Assembly: GCA_946479405.1 (NCBI GenBank)
Contig: CAMLGD010000026.1
Span: forward strand, 1 to 22,565
Source of the DNA: an uncultured Vogesella sp.
Lineage (GTDB): Bacteria; Pseudomonadota; Gammaproteobacteria; Burkholderiales; Chromobacteriaceae
Direction: 5' to 3'
DNA length: 22,565 nucleotides
In this document: positions 14,673 to 22,170 of the stretch, piece after piece
Position numbering within the stretch: position 1 is the stretch's first letter
How the letters are laid out: each line of letters starts with the position of its first letter
Position numbers and translations under genes: made by a program
The notes under the pieces: model-generated
Seen by the model: only the letters and a program-made list of their open reading frames with translations
The model's database searches: none
Told to the model about the DNA's origin: nothing

Positions 14673-15893
14673 ATGCTGACCCACAACCCACAAGCCAGTC
14701 ATGCGCACTACCCGCCGGCACTGACCCCTATCCTCAACATCGATCGCGGCGACGAAAGCCGCCGCTGGCTGGCGACCTGGCCGCAGCTCAGCCCGCACGC
14801 CACGCCGCTGTGGTCGCTGCCGGAGCTGGCCAGCCGGCTGGGCGTGGCGCAGCTGGCGGTGAAGGATGAGTCGCAGCGGTCCGCGCTGGGCAGCTTCAAG
14901 GCGCTGGGGGCGCCGGCGGCGCTGGTGCGCCTGCTGGCACGACAACACCCGGCGCTGGACCCGGCGCGACTGCTGAGCGGCGACTACCACGGCCAGCTGG
15001 ATGCGCTGACGGTGATCAGCGCCACCGACGGCAACCACGGCCGCGCGCTGGCGGCGGCGGCGCAGACGGTGGGCTGCGGCTGCGTGATCGTGTTACACGC
15101 CCAGGTCAGCCAGGAACGCGAGGACGCCATCGCCGCCTACGGTGCGCGCATCGTGCGCATCAGCGGCAACTACGATGAATCAGTGGCCGAGGCGGCAAGG
15201 TTGGCCGCAGAACACGGCTGGCAAGTGGTATCCGATACCTCCTACGATGGTTACGAGGAGATTCCGCGCGACGTGATGCAGGGCTACGGCACCATCGCCG
15301 CCGAAGTCATCGAACAGTTGGCCGCCGCGCAGGCACAGCCATTCAGCCACGTACTGCTGCAGGGCGGTGTCGGCGGTCTGGCCGCCGGGGTGGCCAGCTA
15401 TCTGTGGCAACACTACGGCAGCCAGCGGCCGCGCTTCATCGTGGTGGAGCCGGTGCAGGCCGACTGCCTGTTCCAGAGCGCGCTGCAAGGCCAGCCCGCC
15501 CGCGCCAGCGGCGCGGTGGATTCGGTGATGGCCGGGCTGGCCTGCGGCGAGACCTCGCCGCTGGCGTGGCAGGTGCTGCAGCTGGCCATCGACGATTTCA
15601 TCACCATCCATGACGACGACGCGGTGCGTGCAATGCAAACGTTGGCCGCAGGCTCCGCGCGCGATGTACCCATCGTCGCCGGCGAATCCGGCGCCGCCGG
15701 CCTGGCCGGGCTGCAGCTGCTGGCGGACAACCCGGCCATGGCGGCGGCAGTAGGACTGGATCGCCGTTCCCGCGTGCTGCTGATCAACACCGAGGGCGCC
15801 ACCGCCCCGGCGGTGTACGAGCAGCTGGTGCAGGAGTCGGCCGACAGCGTCAGCCGGCGCCAGGCGCGCTGGCTGCTGGCCAACGGTTACTAA
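14673..15893 (+). CDS. dpaL: 2,3-diaminopropionate ammonia-lyase (PLP fold type II)
   Basis: The 406-residue enzyme matches the YgeX/DpaL family. The PLP-binding Lys76 is in GSFKALGA; SATDGNHGR carries Asp119; Asp188 is in VVSDTSYDGYEEIPRDVMQGY; and the phosphate loop GGVGGLA is at 231-237. These correspond to Lys77, Asp120 and Asp189 of the E. coli enzyme, the latter two being the catalytic acids. It splits D- or L-2,3-diaminopropionate into pyruvate and two ammonia. The gene lies 43 bases after the first amidohydrolase and 12 before the second, as part of one operon. The Shine-Dalgarno sequence is moderate (GGAG about 10 bases upstream). Confidence 0.94.
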   Translation: MLTHNPQASHAHYPPALTPILNIDRGDESRRWLATWPQLSPHATPLWSLPELASRLGVAQLAVKDESQRSALGSFKALGAPAALVRLLARQHPALDPARLLSGDYHGQLDALTVISATDGNHGRALAAAAQTVGCGCVIVLHAQVSQEREDAIAAYGARIVRISGNYDESVAEAARLAAEHGWQVVSDTSYDGYEEIPRDVMQGYGTIAAEVIEQLAAAQAQPFSHVLLQGGVGGLAAGVASYLWQHYGSQRPRFIVVEPVQADCLFQSALQGQPARASGAVDSVMAGLACGETSPLAWQVLQLAIDDFITIHDDDAVRAMQTLAAGSARDVPIVAGESGAAGLAGLQLLADNPAMAAAVGLDRRSRVLLINTEGATAPAVYEQLVQESADSVSRRQARWLLANGY

Positions 15894-15905
15894 GGAGAGC
15901 ACAAC

Positions 15906-17066
15906 ATGCTGCCACAGCAATTACATGCCCAACTGGTGGCCTGGCGCCAGCATCTGCACCGCCACCCGGAGACCGGCTTCGAAGAAGTGAACACCGCCGC
16001 CTTTGTCGCCCAGCTGCTGCGCGAGATGGGGCTGGAGGTGCATACCGGCATCGGCGGCACCGGCATTGTCGCCAACCTGCAGGTCGGCGACGGCACGGCG
16101 GTGATCGGCCTGCGCGCCGACATGGACGCGCTGCACATCCAGGAGAACATGCCCGCACGCGCGCATGCCTCCTGCACCGCCGGCAAGATGCACGCCTGCG
16201 GCCACGACGGCCACATGGCCATGCTGCTGGGCGCGGCACAACTGCTCAGCAGCCACCGTGACTTCAACGGCACCGTGCGCTTCATCTTCCAGCCGGCGGA
16301 AGAGCACGGTCGCGGCGCCAAGGCGATGATGGCGGACGGGCTGTTTGAGCGCTTTCCGGTGGACGCCATCTTCGGCGCCCACAATATGCCGGGCATGCCG
16401 GCCGGCAGCTTCGCCACCCGCGCCGGCGGCATCATGGCCAGCGAGGACAACTTCAGCATCCGCATCCACGGTCGCGGCACCCACGCCGCGCGGCCGCACA
16501 TGGGCATCGACCCGCTGGTGATCGGCGCCGAAATCGTGCTGGCGCTGCAGACGGTGGTGGCGCGCAACGTCGACCCCAGCCAGTCGGCGGTACTGTCCTG
16601 CACCGAGTTTGTCACCGACGGCCTGCGCAATGTGATTCCGTCCGAGGTGATCATCCGCGGCGACACCCGCAGCTATAGTCCGGCGATCCAGGCACTGCTG
16701 GCCAGCCGCATGCGCGCGCTGGCGGAAGGCATCTGCCACGCCCACGGCGCCAGCTGCGAGTTCAGCTACACGCACGAGTTCGCCCCCACAGTGAACTCGC
16801 CCGAGTACGTGGCACTGACCGTGGCGGCGGCGCAAACGGTCAGCCAGCAGGTGGACGACAACGTGGCGCCGATGATGATCTCCGAGGATTTCGGCGCCTT
16901 CCTGCAGCAAGTGCCGGGCAACTTCATCTTCATCGGCAACGGCGCCGATGGCGAGCCGGGCGCCACCCCGCTGCACAACGCCGGCTACGACTTTAATGAT
17001 GACATTCTGCTAACTGGGGCACAGTACTTTGCCGAGGTCGCTAAGCAGGCGTTGGCTAAACCATAG
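15906..17066 (+). CDS. M20D-family amidohydrolase (hippurate hydrolase/N-acyl-amino acid amidohydrolase type)
   Basis: The 386-residue protein starts with WRQHLHRHPETGFEE, the family opening. It has LRADMDAL, the metal motif MHACGHDGHMAMLL (Cys98, His100), QPAEEHGRGAKAM (Glu132/133), the dimerisation-domain HAARPHMGIDP and, near the C-terminus, SEDFGAFLQQVPG. HipO/AmaA-type enzymes remove acyl groups from amino acids. A strong AAGGAG right after the dpaL stop supports the start at 15906 and cotranscription. In this operon it may deacylate N-acyl-diaminopropionate, or act on a second substrate class; the true substrate is open. Confidence 0.92.
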   Translation: MLPQQLHAQLVAWRQHLHRHPETGFEEVNTAAFVAQLLREMGLEVHTGIGGTGIVANLQVGDGTAVIGLRADMDALHIQENMPARAHASCTAGKMHACGHDGHMAMLLGAAQLLSSHRDFNGTVRFIFQPAEEHGRGAKAMMADGLFERFPVDAIFGAHNMPGMPAGSFATRAGGIMASEDNFSIRIHGRGTHAARPHMGIDPLVIGAEIVLALQTVVARNVDPSQSAVLSCTEFVTDGLRNVIPSEVIIRGDTRSYSPAIQALLASRMRALAEGICHAHGASCEFSYTHEFAPTVNSPEYVALTVAAAQTVSQQVDDNVAPMMISEDFGAFLQQVPGNFIFIGNGADGEPGATPLHNAGYDFNDDILLTGAQYFAEVAKQALAKP

Positions 17067-17081
17067 CCTGTGCACTTACAC

Positions 17082-17111
17082 ATAGGGCTGCGTCCATGGG
17101 AGCAGCCCTAT
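17082..17111 (+). terminator. Terminator-like hairpin after the diaminopropionate operon
   Basis: Perfect 10-bp arms (17082-17091, 17102-17111) with a 10-base loop lie 15 bases past the amidohydrolase stop. The T run after it is poor, so it may need Rho or act mainly as a 3' stabiliser. Confidence 0.6.
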
Positions 17112-17430
17112 TGTCATCAAAACTGGCCTTGGCAAGGGTGAATCGCCCCCGCTGTTAGATACTTCGACGCGTTTCCTCGCGAAAGCAGCCATCCGAGCTC
17201 TGCCATGTTGACTTACGCTTTGGCCGACGAGCGACTACTTGCATAAGGTGCAGACCGCATGTTGGCCTTATCAGCCGGTCGACTCATCTACCCTGAATGC
17301 CTGCTCAGGGCCACATACTCCCTTCCCTTGCGCAGTTGCCAAAGGTCAGCTCTTTGACTTGTTGAACATATGCAGCGTTAAATTTACATGTTAAGTTTTG
17401 TGGGTCTTGGAAGCACTATCCGAGTAAACC
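17112..17430. other. Gene-free interval upstream of the LysR gene
   Basis: No credible ORF or RNA gene is seen here. Near its end is a possible LysR-gene promoter: TTGACT at 17354-17359 and TTAAAT at 17378-17383 with an 18-base spacer. The second element is part of TTAA-N9-TTAA (17378-17394), which could be a LysR autoregulatory site. A weak ATAAGG/CCTTAT dyad (17243-17248, 17266-17271) is probably chance. The rest has no recognisable remnant of a coding gene or mobile element. Confidence 0.4.
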
Positions 17431-18366
17431 ATGCAGCTTTCAAACCTCAGCTTTGCCCTGCTGCACACCTTGGATGTGCTGCTGGAAACACGCAACCTCA
17501 GCCATGCCGCCCTGCGCCTCAACAGCAGTCAGCCAGTGTTGAGTCGGCAGCTGGCACAGTTGCGGCAGGACTTTGACGACCCACTGCTGGTACGGCACGG
17601 TCGTGAATATGTACTGACGCCACGGGCAGAGGCACTGATCGGTCCGCTCAAGCACCTGTTGGCCGAGATGGAGGCGCTGCTTAGCCCCGCCTCGTTTTCT
17701 CCCGCACGTTGTGACCGCCGCTTTGAGTTGGCCGCATCCGATTACATTGCCGACCACATGCTGCCCTTGCTGATGCAGCGGCTGGCAAGCAACGCTCCGC
17801 ATGCTTCAATCCGTTACCACACTTGGCAAGCCAGGCAGTTCGATCTGTTGGCCAGCGGCGGCCTGGATCTGATCACCACCATGCTGGACGACGTGCCGGA
17901 CGAGCTGCATGGCAAATTGCTTGGCGAAGACCGCCCGGTGTGTGTGATGCACGCGCAGCATCCACTGGTTGGCAGTAATAGCCTGACCGAGGCCGATTAC
18001 CTGGCATGGCCACATGTGCGGATTTCCGGTGGTGGCGACAAGGACAGTTTTATTGACCACTACCTGAGCCAGCAGCGGCAACGGCGAACCCTGCAACTTG
18101 AAGTGCCGTTTTATACCGCCGCCCTACGCGTGGTAAGCGACAGCAGGCTGCTGGTTACCTTGCCGGAGCATATTGCCGCGAGCCTGGCACAGGCTTACCC
18201 CATCACCTGGCGACCGCTGGGTTTCATTACCCACACACACCGCTACTGGGTGCTGTGGCATACCCGCACTCATCATGACCCGGCCCACCAGTGGTTCCGC
18301 AACCAGGTGCATGCACTGTGGCAGGAGTCGCGCTTCGGTGTCAGCAACTACCGCGGTAGCAATTAA
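17431..18366 (+). CDS. LysR-family transcriptional regulator
   Basis: The 311-residue protein has an N-terminal winged helix (about 5-65: LLETRNLSHAALRLN, SSQPVLSRQLAQLRQDFDDPLL, then VLTPRAEAL) and a periplasmic-binding-protein-like effector domain. The DDPLLVRHGRE pattern and the LAASDYIADHMLPLL start of the effector domain recall the NodD/NahR/LeuO-like branch. It is co-directional with the decarboxylase gene 114 bases downstream and is its likely regulator, perhaps responding to an aromatic amino acid or amine. The Shine-Dalgarno sequence before the ATG is weak. Confidence 0.93.
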   Translation: MQLSNLSFALLHTLDVLLETRNLSHAALRLNSSQPVLSRQLAQLRQDFDDPLLVRHGREYVLTPRAEALIGPLKHLLAEMEALLSPASFSPARCDRRFELAASDYIADHMLPLLMQRLASNAPHASIRYHTWQARQFDLLASGGLDLITTMLDDVPDELHGKLLGEDRPVCVMHAQHPLVGSNSLTEADYLAWPHVRISGGGDKDSFIDHYLSQQRQRRTLQLEVPFYTAALRVVSDSRLLVTLPEHIAASLAQAYPITWRPLGFITHTHRYWVLWHTRTHHDPAHQWFRNQVHALWQESRFGVSNYRGSN

Positions 18367-18392
18367 CTATCCGGTTTTTGCATGCTTACTAT
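18363..18392 (+). promoter_or_regulatory. Possible promoter of the decarboxylase gene
   Basis: TTAACT (18363-18368) and TACTAT (18387-18392) match the -35 and -10 consensus at 4 of 6 positions each with an 18-base spacer. Transcription from here would begin near 18398 and include the whole hairpin at 18408-18469 in the 5' leader. The evidence is weak on its own; TTGACT at 18409-18414 is an alternative -35 without a good -10. Confidence 0.3.
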
Positions 18393-18407
18393 GCAGCACC
18401 CGGTGTT

Positions 18408-18469
18408 CTTGACTTGCACACATGCCCTCTAGACTTGGCTCAGCATCTAGACGGATGTGTCAATTCAAG
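18408..18469 (+). promoter_or_regulatory. Long imperfect hairpin in the decarboxylase leader, touching the Shine-Dalgarno sequence
   Basis: Bases 18408-18423 pair with 18455-18469 (14 pairs, one C/T mismatch, one bulged C). Inside it 18428-18433 pairs with 18446-18451 (TCTAGA twice), leaving a 12-base loop. The AAG at 18467-18469 is both the end of the stem and the start of the AAGGAG Shine-Dalgarno sequence (18467-18472). It may be a translational control element, or a large dyad bound by the LysR protein. Confidence 0.6.
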
Positions 18470-18480
18470 GAGTGCATGCA

Positions 18481-19917
18481 ATGACCCCAGACGAGTTTCG
18501 TCGTTACGGCCATCAACTGATAGACCGCATCGCCGACTATCGCAGCAACGTGGCCAACCTGCCGGTTATGGCACAGGTTGAGCCCGGCCAAATCAAGGCG
18601 GCCTTGCCCAAGGCACCACCGCAGCAGGCAGAGCCATTCGAGTCACTGTTCGCAGATGTCGATCAACTGATCATGCCGGGGCTGTCGCACTGGCAGCATC
18701 CGAATTTCTTTGGCTACTTTCCTTCCAATGGCACGCTGTCCTCGGTACTGGGGGATTACCTGAGTACCGGCCTGGGGGTGCTTGGCCTGTCATGGCAGTC
18801 CAGCCCGGCGCTGACCGAACTGGAAGAAACCACCACTGACTGGGTGCGCCAGATGGTGGGGCTGTCCGGGCAATGGAGCGGGGTGATACAGGACACCGCC
18901 TCCACCTCTACCTTGCTGGCCCTGATTTGTGCTCGCGAACGCAGCTCCGACTATGCACTGGTAAAAGGCGGCATGCAGGCGCTGGACAAGCCACTGATTA
19001 TCTATGTGTCGCGCCATGCGCATAGCTCGGTGGACAAGGCCGCATTACTGGCCGGCTTCGGCAAGGACAACATTCGCTATGTTGATACCGATGCCGATTT
19101 CGCGCTGATCCCATCTGCCCTTGAGCATGCAATCCAGGCCGACCTGGCAGATGGCCTGCAGCCATGTGCCGTTGTTGCCACCACCGGTACCACCACCACC
19201 ACGGCCACTGATCCGCTGGCGGCAATCGGCGACATCACCGAAAAACATGGCCTCTGGTTCCACGTCGACTCGGCTATGGCCGGCTCGGCGATGATCCTGC
19301 CGGAGTGCCGCTGGATGTGGGATGGCATCGAGAAGGCCGACTCGCTGGTGCTGAATGCCCACAAATGGCTTGGCGTCGCATTCGATTGCTCACTCTACTA
19401 CGTGCGTGACCAGGAACACCTGATCCGGGTGATGAGTACCAACCCGAGCTATTTGCAATCCAAGGTGGACAGCGAGGTCAAGAACCTGCGCGACTGGGGT
19501 ATTCCGCTTGGACGCCGTTTCCGTGCGCTCAAACTGTGGTGTCTTATTCGCGCCGAAGGGGTGGAAGGCTTGCAGCAGCGCCTGCGTCGCGACCTGGACA
19601 ATGCCAAGTGGCTGGAAGAGCAGGTGCGCAATGCGCCGGATTGGCAGGTACTGGCCCCGGTCAACTTGCAGACGGTGTGCCTACGGCATGCACCGGCCGG
19701 TTTGTCTGGCGAAGCACTGGATCGCCACACCCTGGCCTGGGCAGATGCGCTCAATCAATCCGGCCAAGCATATGTGACCCCCGCAACATTGGACGGGCGC
19801 TGGATGGTGCGAATCTCGATTGGTGCACTGCCGACCGAGCAGGAGCATGTGGCCATGCTGTGGCAGAACATGCAGCGGGCGGCGGTTGAGTGCCTGCCGC
19901 AACAACTCACTTCCTGA
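18481..19917 (+). CDS. ddc: PLP-dependent aromatic-L-amino-acid decarboxylase (group II)
   Basis: The 478-residue protein begins TPDEFRRYGHQLIDRIADY, as in bacterial aromatic amino acid decarboxylases. It has HPNFFGYFPSN near 73-83, the PLP-stacking His181 (RHAHSSVDKA), the pyridine-binding Asp263 in HVDSAMAGSA and the Schiff-base Lys295 in NAHKWLG. The family removes the alpha-carboxyl of L-DOPA, tryptophan, 5-hydroxytryptophan, phenylalanine or tyrosine to give the amine. AADC enzymes usually have Tyr where Met266 follows Ala here; the effect on specificity is unknown. AAGGAG lies 8 bases before the ATG at 18481; an in-frame GTG at 18457 lies within the hairpin and is rejected. Confidence 0.92.
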   Translation: MTPDEFRRYGHQLIDRIADYRSNVANLPVMAQVEPGQIKAALPKAPPQQAEPFESLFADVDQLIMPGLSHWQHPNFFGYFPSNGTLSSVLGDYLSTGLGVLGLSWQSSPALTELEETTTDWVRQMVGLSGQWSGVIQDTASTSTLLALICARERSSDYALVKGGMQALDKPLIIYVSRHAHSSVDKAALLAGFGKDNIRYVDTDADFALIPSALEHAIQADLADGLQPCAVVATTGTTTTTATDPLAAIGDITEKHGLWFHVDSAMAGSAMILPECRWMWDGIEKADSLVLNAHKWLGVAFDCSLYYVRDQEHLIRVMSTNPSYLQSKVDSEVKNLRDWGIPLGRRFRALKLWCLIRAEGVEGLQQRLRRDLDNAKWLEEQVRNAPDWQVLAPVNLQTVCLRHAPAGLSGEALDRHTLAWADALNQSGQAYVTPATLDGRWMVRISIGALPTEQEHVAMLWQNMQRAAVECLPQQLTS

Positions 19918-19921
19918 CTCG

Positions 19922-19943
19922 CAGGCGGGCTCCGCCCCGCCTG
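19922..19943 (+). terminator. GC-rich hairpin after the decarboxylase gene
   Basis: Perfect 8-bp arms CAGGCGGG (19922-19929) and CCCGCCTG (19936-19943) lie 4 bases past the stop. The downstream T content is low, so it may be a weak or Rho-assisted terminator. Confidence 0.5.
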
Positions 19944-20060
19944 GGCTCCTCGCTTTACCCCCCAGTAACTGCTTGACCAGCCTTGTCGGCAGGGGGAGCA
20001 CTTTGCCGCACGACATCCATAACAGCACAACAATCTGGCCACTCTACTTAGGAGAAAGTG

Positions 20061-21272
20061 ATGGAAAACTTTGTAAAACTGGGCGCTTGCACCGCAGTAG
20101 CCTTGGCATTGGCTGCCTGTAGTGCCAAACAGACGGCAGAGAGCGAGAGCGCCGCTGACAAGTCGGGAACCTCCCCGGCGGCGCAGGAAACTGTCGTCAA
20201 GATCGGTCAGGTATCGCCGATGACGGGACCGATTGCCCACCTAGGCAAGGACAACGAATATGGCGCCAAGCTGGCGATTGATGACCTGAATGCAGGAGGT
20301 GTCGAAATCGCCGGCAAGAAGGTGACGTTCGAGCTGGTTTCCGAAGATGACCAGGGCGATCCGAAAATTGGTACACAAGTTGCCCAGCGCTTGGTCGATG
20401 CTGGCGTTGTCGGTGTGGTTGGCCACTTGAACTCTGGCACCACGATTCCGGCATCCAAGATTTACGCCGATGCAGGCCTACCGCAGATTTCCCCGTCGGC
20501 GACAAATGCCGACTACACCAAGCAGGGCTTCAAGACCACGTTCCGGGTGATTGCCAATGATGTGCAGCAAGGCACCGCCCTTGGACAGTTCGCAGTGGAA
20601 GGGCTGAAAGCCAAAAAGGTCGCCATCATCGACGACCGTACGGCTTATGGTCAGGGCCTGGCCGACGAGTTTGAGAAAGCGGTCAAGGCAAAAGGCGCCG
20701 ACGTGGTAAAGCGCGAGTTCACCAGCAATACGGCGACAGACTTCAATGCCATTCTCACCTCCATCAAAGCTACGCAGCCTGATGTGCTGTTCTACGGCGG
20801 TATGGATGCTCAGGCCGGCCCGCTAGCCAAACAGATGAAGCGGCTTGGCATCAAGGCCAAGCTGATGGGTGGCGATGGATGGCAGTCGCCGGAGTTCATC
20901 AAGCTGGCCGGCGATGCCTCGGAAGGGCAGTACGCTTCCAGCTGCGGGGTGTCGCGCGATAAGATGCCCGGTTTTGCCGCTTTCGAGAAAAAGTTCAAAA
21001 CCAGGTTCAACGCCGAGGTTCAGGTCTATGCACCGTATGAATACGATGCCGTACGTGTCCTGGTAGACGCCATGAAACGTGCGGGCTCGGCCGACCCGAA
21101 GCAATACCTACCTGAAGTTGGCAAGACAAACTACACCGGTGTTACTGGCAGTATTGCCTTTGATGCAAAAGGCGATATCCGGAATGGTGCGGTGACGGTC
21201 TATCAGGTCAAGAATGGGAAGTGGGCGGTAGTTTCAACGATCGGCGGTAGCCAGCCTGGTGCATCGCAGTGA
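20061..21272 (+). CDS. Branched-chain-amino-acid-type ABC substrate-binding lipoprotein (LivK family)
   Basis: The 403-residue protein has a lipoprotein signal with lipobox LAAC (Cys20), a Ser/Ala/Glu-rich linker of about 25 residues, then VKIGQVSPMTGPIAHLGKDNEYGAKLA, the classic type-I periplasmic-binding start. VVGHLNSGTTIPAS and DRTAYGQGLADEF are also typical. It should be anchored in the inner or outer membrane facing the periplasm. No LivH/M/G/F genes are adjacent, so it must share a transporter encoded elsewhere or have a sensing role. The ATG at 20061 is chosen over the GTG one codon earlier because AGGAG is 6 bases upstream. A good terminator follows. Its link to the decarboxylase is positional only. 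Confidence 0.93.
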   Translation: MENFVKLGACTAVALALAACSAKQTAESESAADKSGTSPAAQETVVKIGQVSPMTGPIAHLGKDNEYGAKLAIDDLNAGGVEIAGKKVTFELVSEDDQGDPKIGTQVAQRLVDAGVVGVVGHLNSGTTIPASKIYADAGLPQISPSATNADYTKQGFKTTFRVIANDVQQGTALGQFAVEGLKAKKVAIIDDRTAYGQGLADEFEKAVKAKGADVVKREFTSNTATDFNAILTSIKATQPDVLFYGGMDAQAGPLAKQMKRLGIKAKLMGGDGWQSPEFIKLAGDASEGQYASSCGVSRDKMPGFAAFEKKFKTRFNAEVQVYAPYEYDAVRVLVDAMKRAGSADPKQYLPEVGKTNYTGVTGSIAFDAKGDIRNGAVTVYQVKNGKWAVVSTIGGSQPGASQ

Positions 21273-21303
21273 TGTAAGCTTTTCCTCTGTTGTTCGTGAC
21301 TTT

Positions 21304-21328
21304 AGCCAGCATTTTGCTGGCTTTTTTT
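21304..21328 (+). terminator. Rho-independent terminator of the LivK-like gene
   Basis: AGCCAGCA (21304-21311) pairs perfectly with TGCTGGCT (21315-21322) around a 3-base loop, followed by a run of seven T residues (21322-21328). It lies about 30 bases past the stop codon. Confidence 0.92.
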
Positions 21329-21384
21329 ATGGTGGGAAGGGAGGGCGATTCAAAGCTTTCAAATAACATAATGACCATAGCCAA

Positions 21385-21415
21385 CCTCAAAGCCTTGTCT
21401 GGCAAAGGCTTGAGG
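21385..21415. other. Second hairpin between the LivK-like and nemR genes
   Basis: CCTCAA (21385-21390) pairs with TTGAGG (21410-21415); after one bulged A, GCCTT pairs with AAGGC, leaving a short loop. It is followed on the plus strand by a GTTTTC stretch. It could be a back-up terminator or part of an untranslated RNA; no gene is visible around it. Confidence 0.45.
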
Positions 21416-21462
21416 CTGTTTTCGACTTTAATTTTTTGTTTTCGGCTTTCATTGGCAGGAAC

Positions 21463-21483
21463 AAAAAAATGCCCCACGGGGCA
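21463..21483 (-). terminator. Terminator-like element oriented on the minus strand
   Basis: Read on the minus strand, TGCCC (complement of 21483-21479) and GGGCA (21474-21470) form a stem with a 4-base loop, followed by seven T residues (21469-21463). No minus-strand gene ends here; the region upstream in this orientation is the nemR promoter and coding sequence. Confidence 0.55.
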
Positions 21484-21493
21484 ATCAAACCAC

Positions 21494-21511
21494 TAGACCG
21501 ACCGGTCTAAT
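21494..21511. promoter_or_regulatory. NemR-type operator with overlapping -10 in front of nemR
   Basis: TAGACC-GACC-GGTCTA (21494-21509) is a dyad with perfect 6-base arms. The right arm overlaps a possible -10, TCTAAT (21506-21511); an alternative -10, TATAGT, is at 21517-21522 with TAGACC as its -35. The same core recurs in front of the reductase gene. E. coli NemR binds a TAGACC/GGTCTA palindrome. Confidence 0.8.
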
Positions 21512-21528
21512 TGTTCTATAGTCACAGC

Positions 21529-22134
21529 ATGACACGAGAACGACAGCAACCCGACACCCGCGAACACATCCTGGCCACCGGCGAGGAGCTGATTCACGGC
21601 CGCAGCTTTACCGCGCTGGGGCTGACCGAGCTGTTGTCGGAAGCCGGCGTGCCCAAGGGCTCGTTCTATCACTACTTCAAGTCCAAGGAGGACTTCGGGG
21701 TGGCGATGCTGATGCGCTACTTCAGCGAGTATCGCGAACGGGTCGGCAGTCTGCTGACCGATAGCAGCGTCGGCAATGGCCGCGAGCGACTGCTGATGTA
21801 TTTCCAGCAATGGCTGGACAACCACGCCCGCTGCGAAGCGCAGAGCTGCCTGGCAGTGAAGCTGGCGGCGGAGGTGTCCGACCTGTCCGAGCCGATGCGG
21901 GTGGCACTGGACGAAGGCATGCTGGCCATTGTGCAAAGGTTGGCCGCATGCATCCGCGCCGGCCAGGCCGATGGCTCGATCAAGCCGCAGCTGCCGCCGG
22001 ATGATACCGCCTACGCGCTGTACAGCCTGTGGCTGGGCGCGGCGCTGATGTACAAGACCCAGCACAGCCTGCAGCCGCTGCAGGCGGCGATGATTCACAC
22101 CCAGGGGCTGCTGCTGCCATGTAGTGAAAGCTGA
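21529..22134 (+). CDS. nemR: NemR-like TetR-family redox/electrophile-sensing repressor
   Basis: The 201-residue protein has a TetR helix-turn-helix at about 10-52 ([14 protein letters not shown], then [21 protein letters not shown]), nearly identical in pattern to E. coli NemR. Cys107 in [11 protein letters not shown] and Lys176 in [10 protein letters not shown] align with Cys106 and Lys175 of E. coli NemR, the pair that forms a reversible link on exposure to hypochlorous acid and electrophiles. A second cysteine, Cys102, is close by. It should repress itself and the downstream old yellow enzyme via the two palindromes. The ATG at 21529 is used; the in-frame TTG at 21511 lies in the promoter. 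Confidence 0.92.
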   Translation: MTRERQQPDTREHILATGEELIHGRSFTALGLTELLSEAGVPKGSFYHYFKSKEDFGVAMLMRYFSEYRERVGSLLTDSSVGNGRERLLMYFQQWLDNHARCEAQSCLAVKLAAEVSDLSEPMRVALDEGMLAIVQRLAACIRAGQADGSIKPQLPPDDTAYALYSLWLGAALMYKTQHSLQPLQAAMIHTQGLLLPCSES

Positions 22135-22170
22135 AACCGCTGCCGTTTGCCGTGCGCAGGCGGTTTTTTT
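22134..22170 (+). terminator. Terminator or attenuator between nemR and the reductase gene
   Basis: AAACCGC (22134-22140) pairs with GCGGTTT (22160-22166), with further pairing of TGC/GCA inside. It is followed by a T run ending at 22170. It begins at the last base of the nemR stop, so nemR transcription probably ends here and the next gene uses its own promoter. Confidence 0.8.

Noticed and set aside
13643..16976. Long minus-strand frames opposite the amidohydrolases and dpaL
   Set aside because: They are complementary shadows of genes with intact motifs; residue composition is typical of antisense frames in high-GC DNA.
17112..17353. Possible small RNA or gene remnant in the gap before the LysR gene
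   Set aside because: Only short chance dyads are present; no promoter-terminator pair, cloverleaf or recognisable protein fragment could be found.
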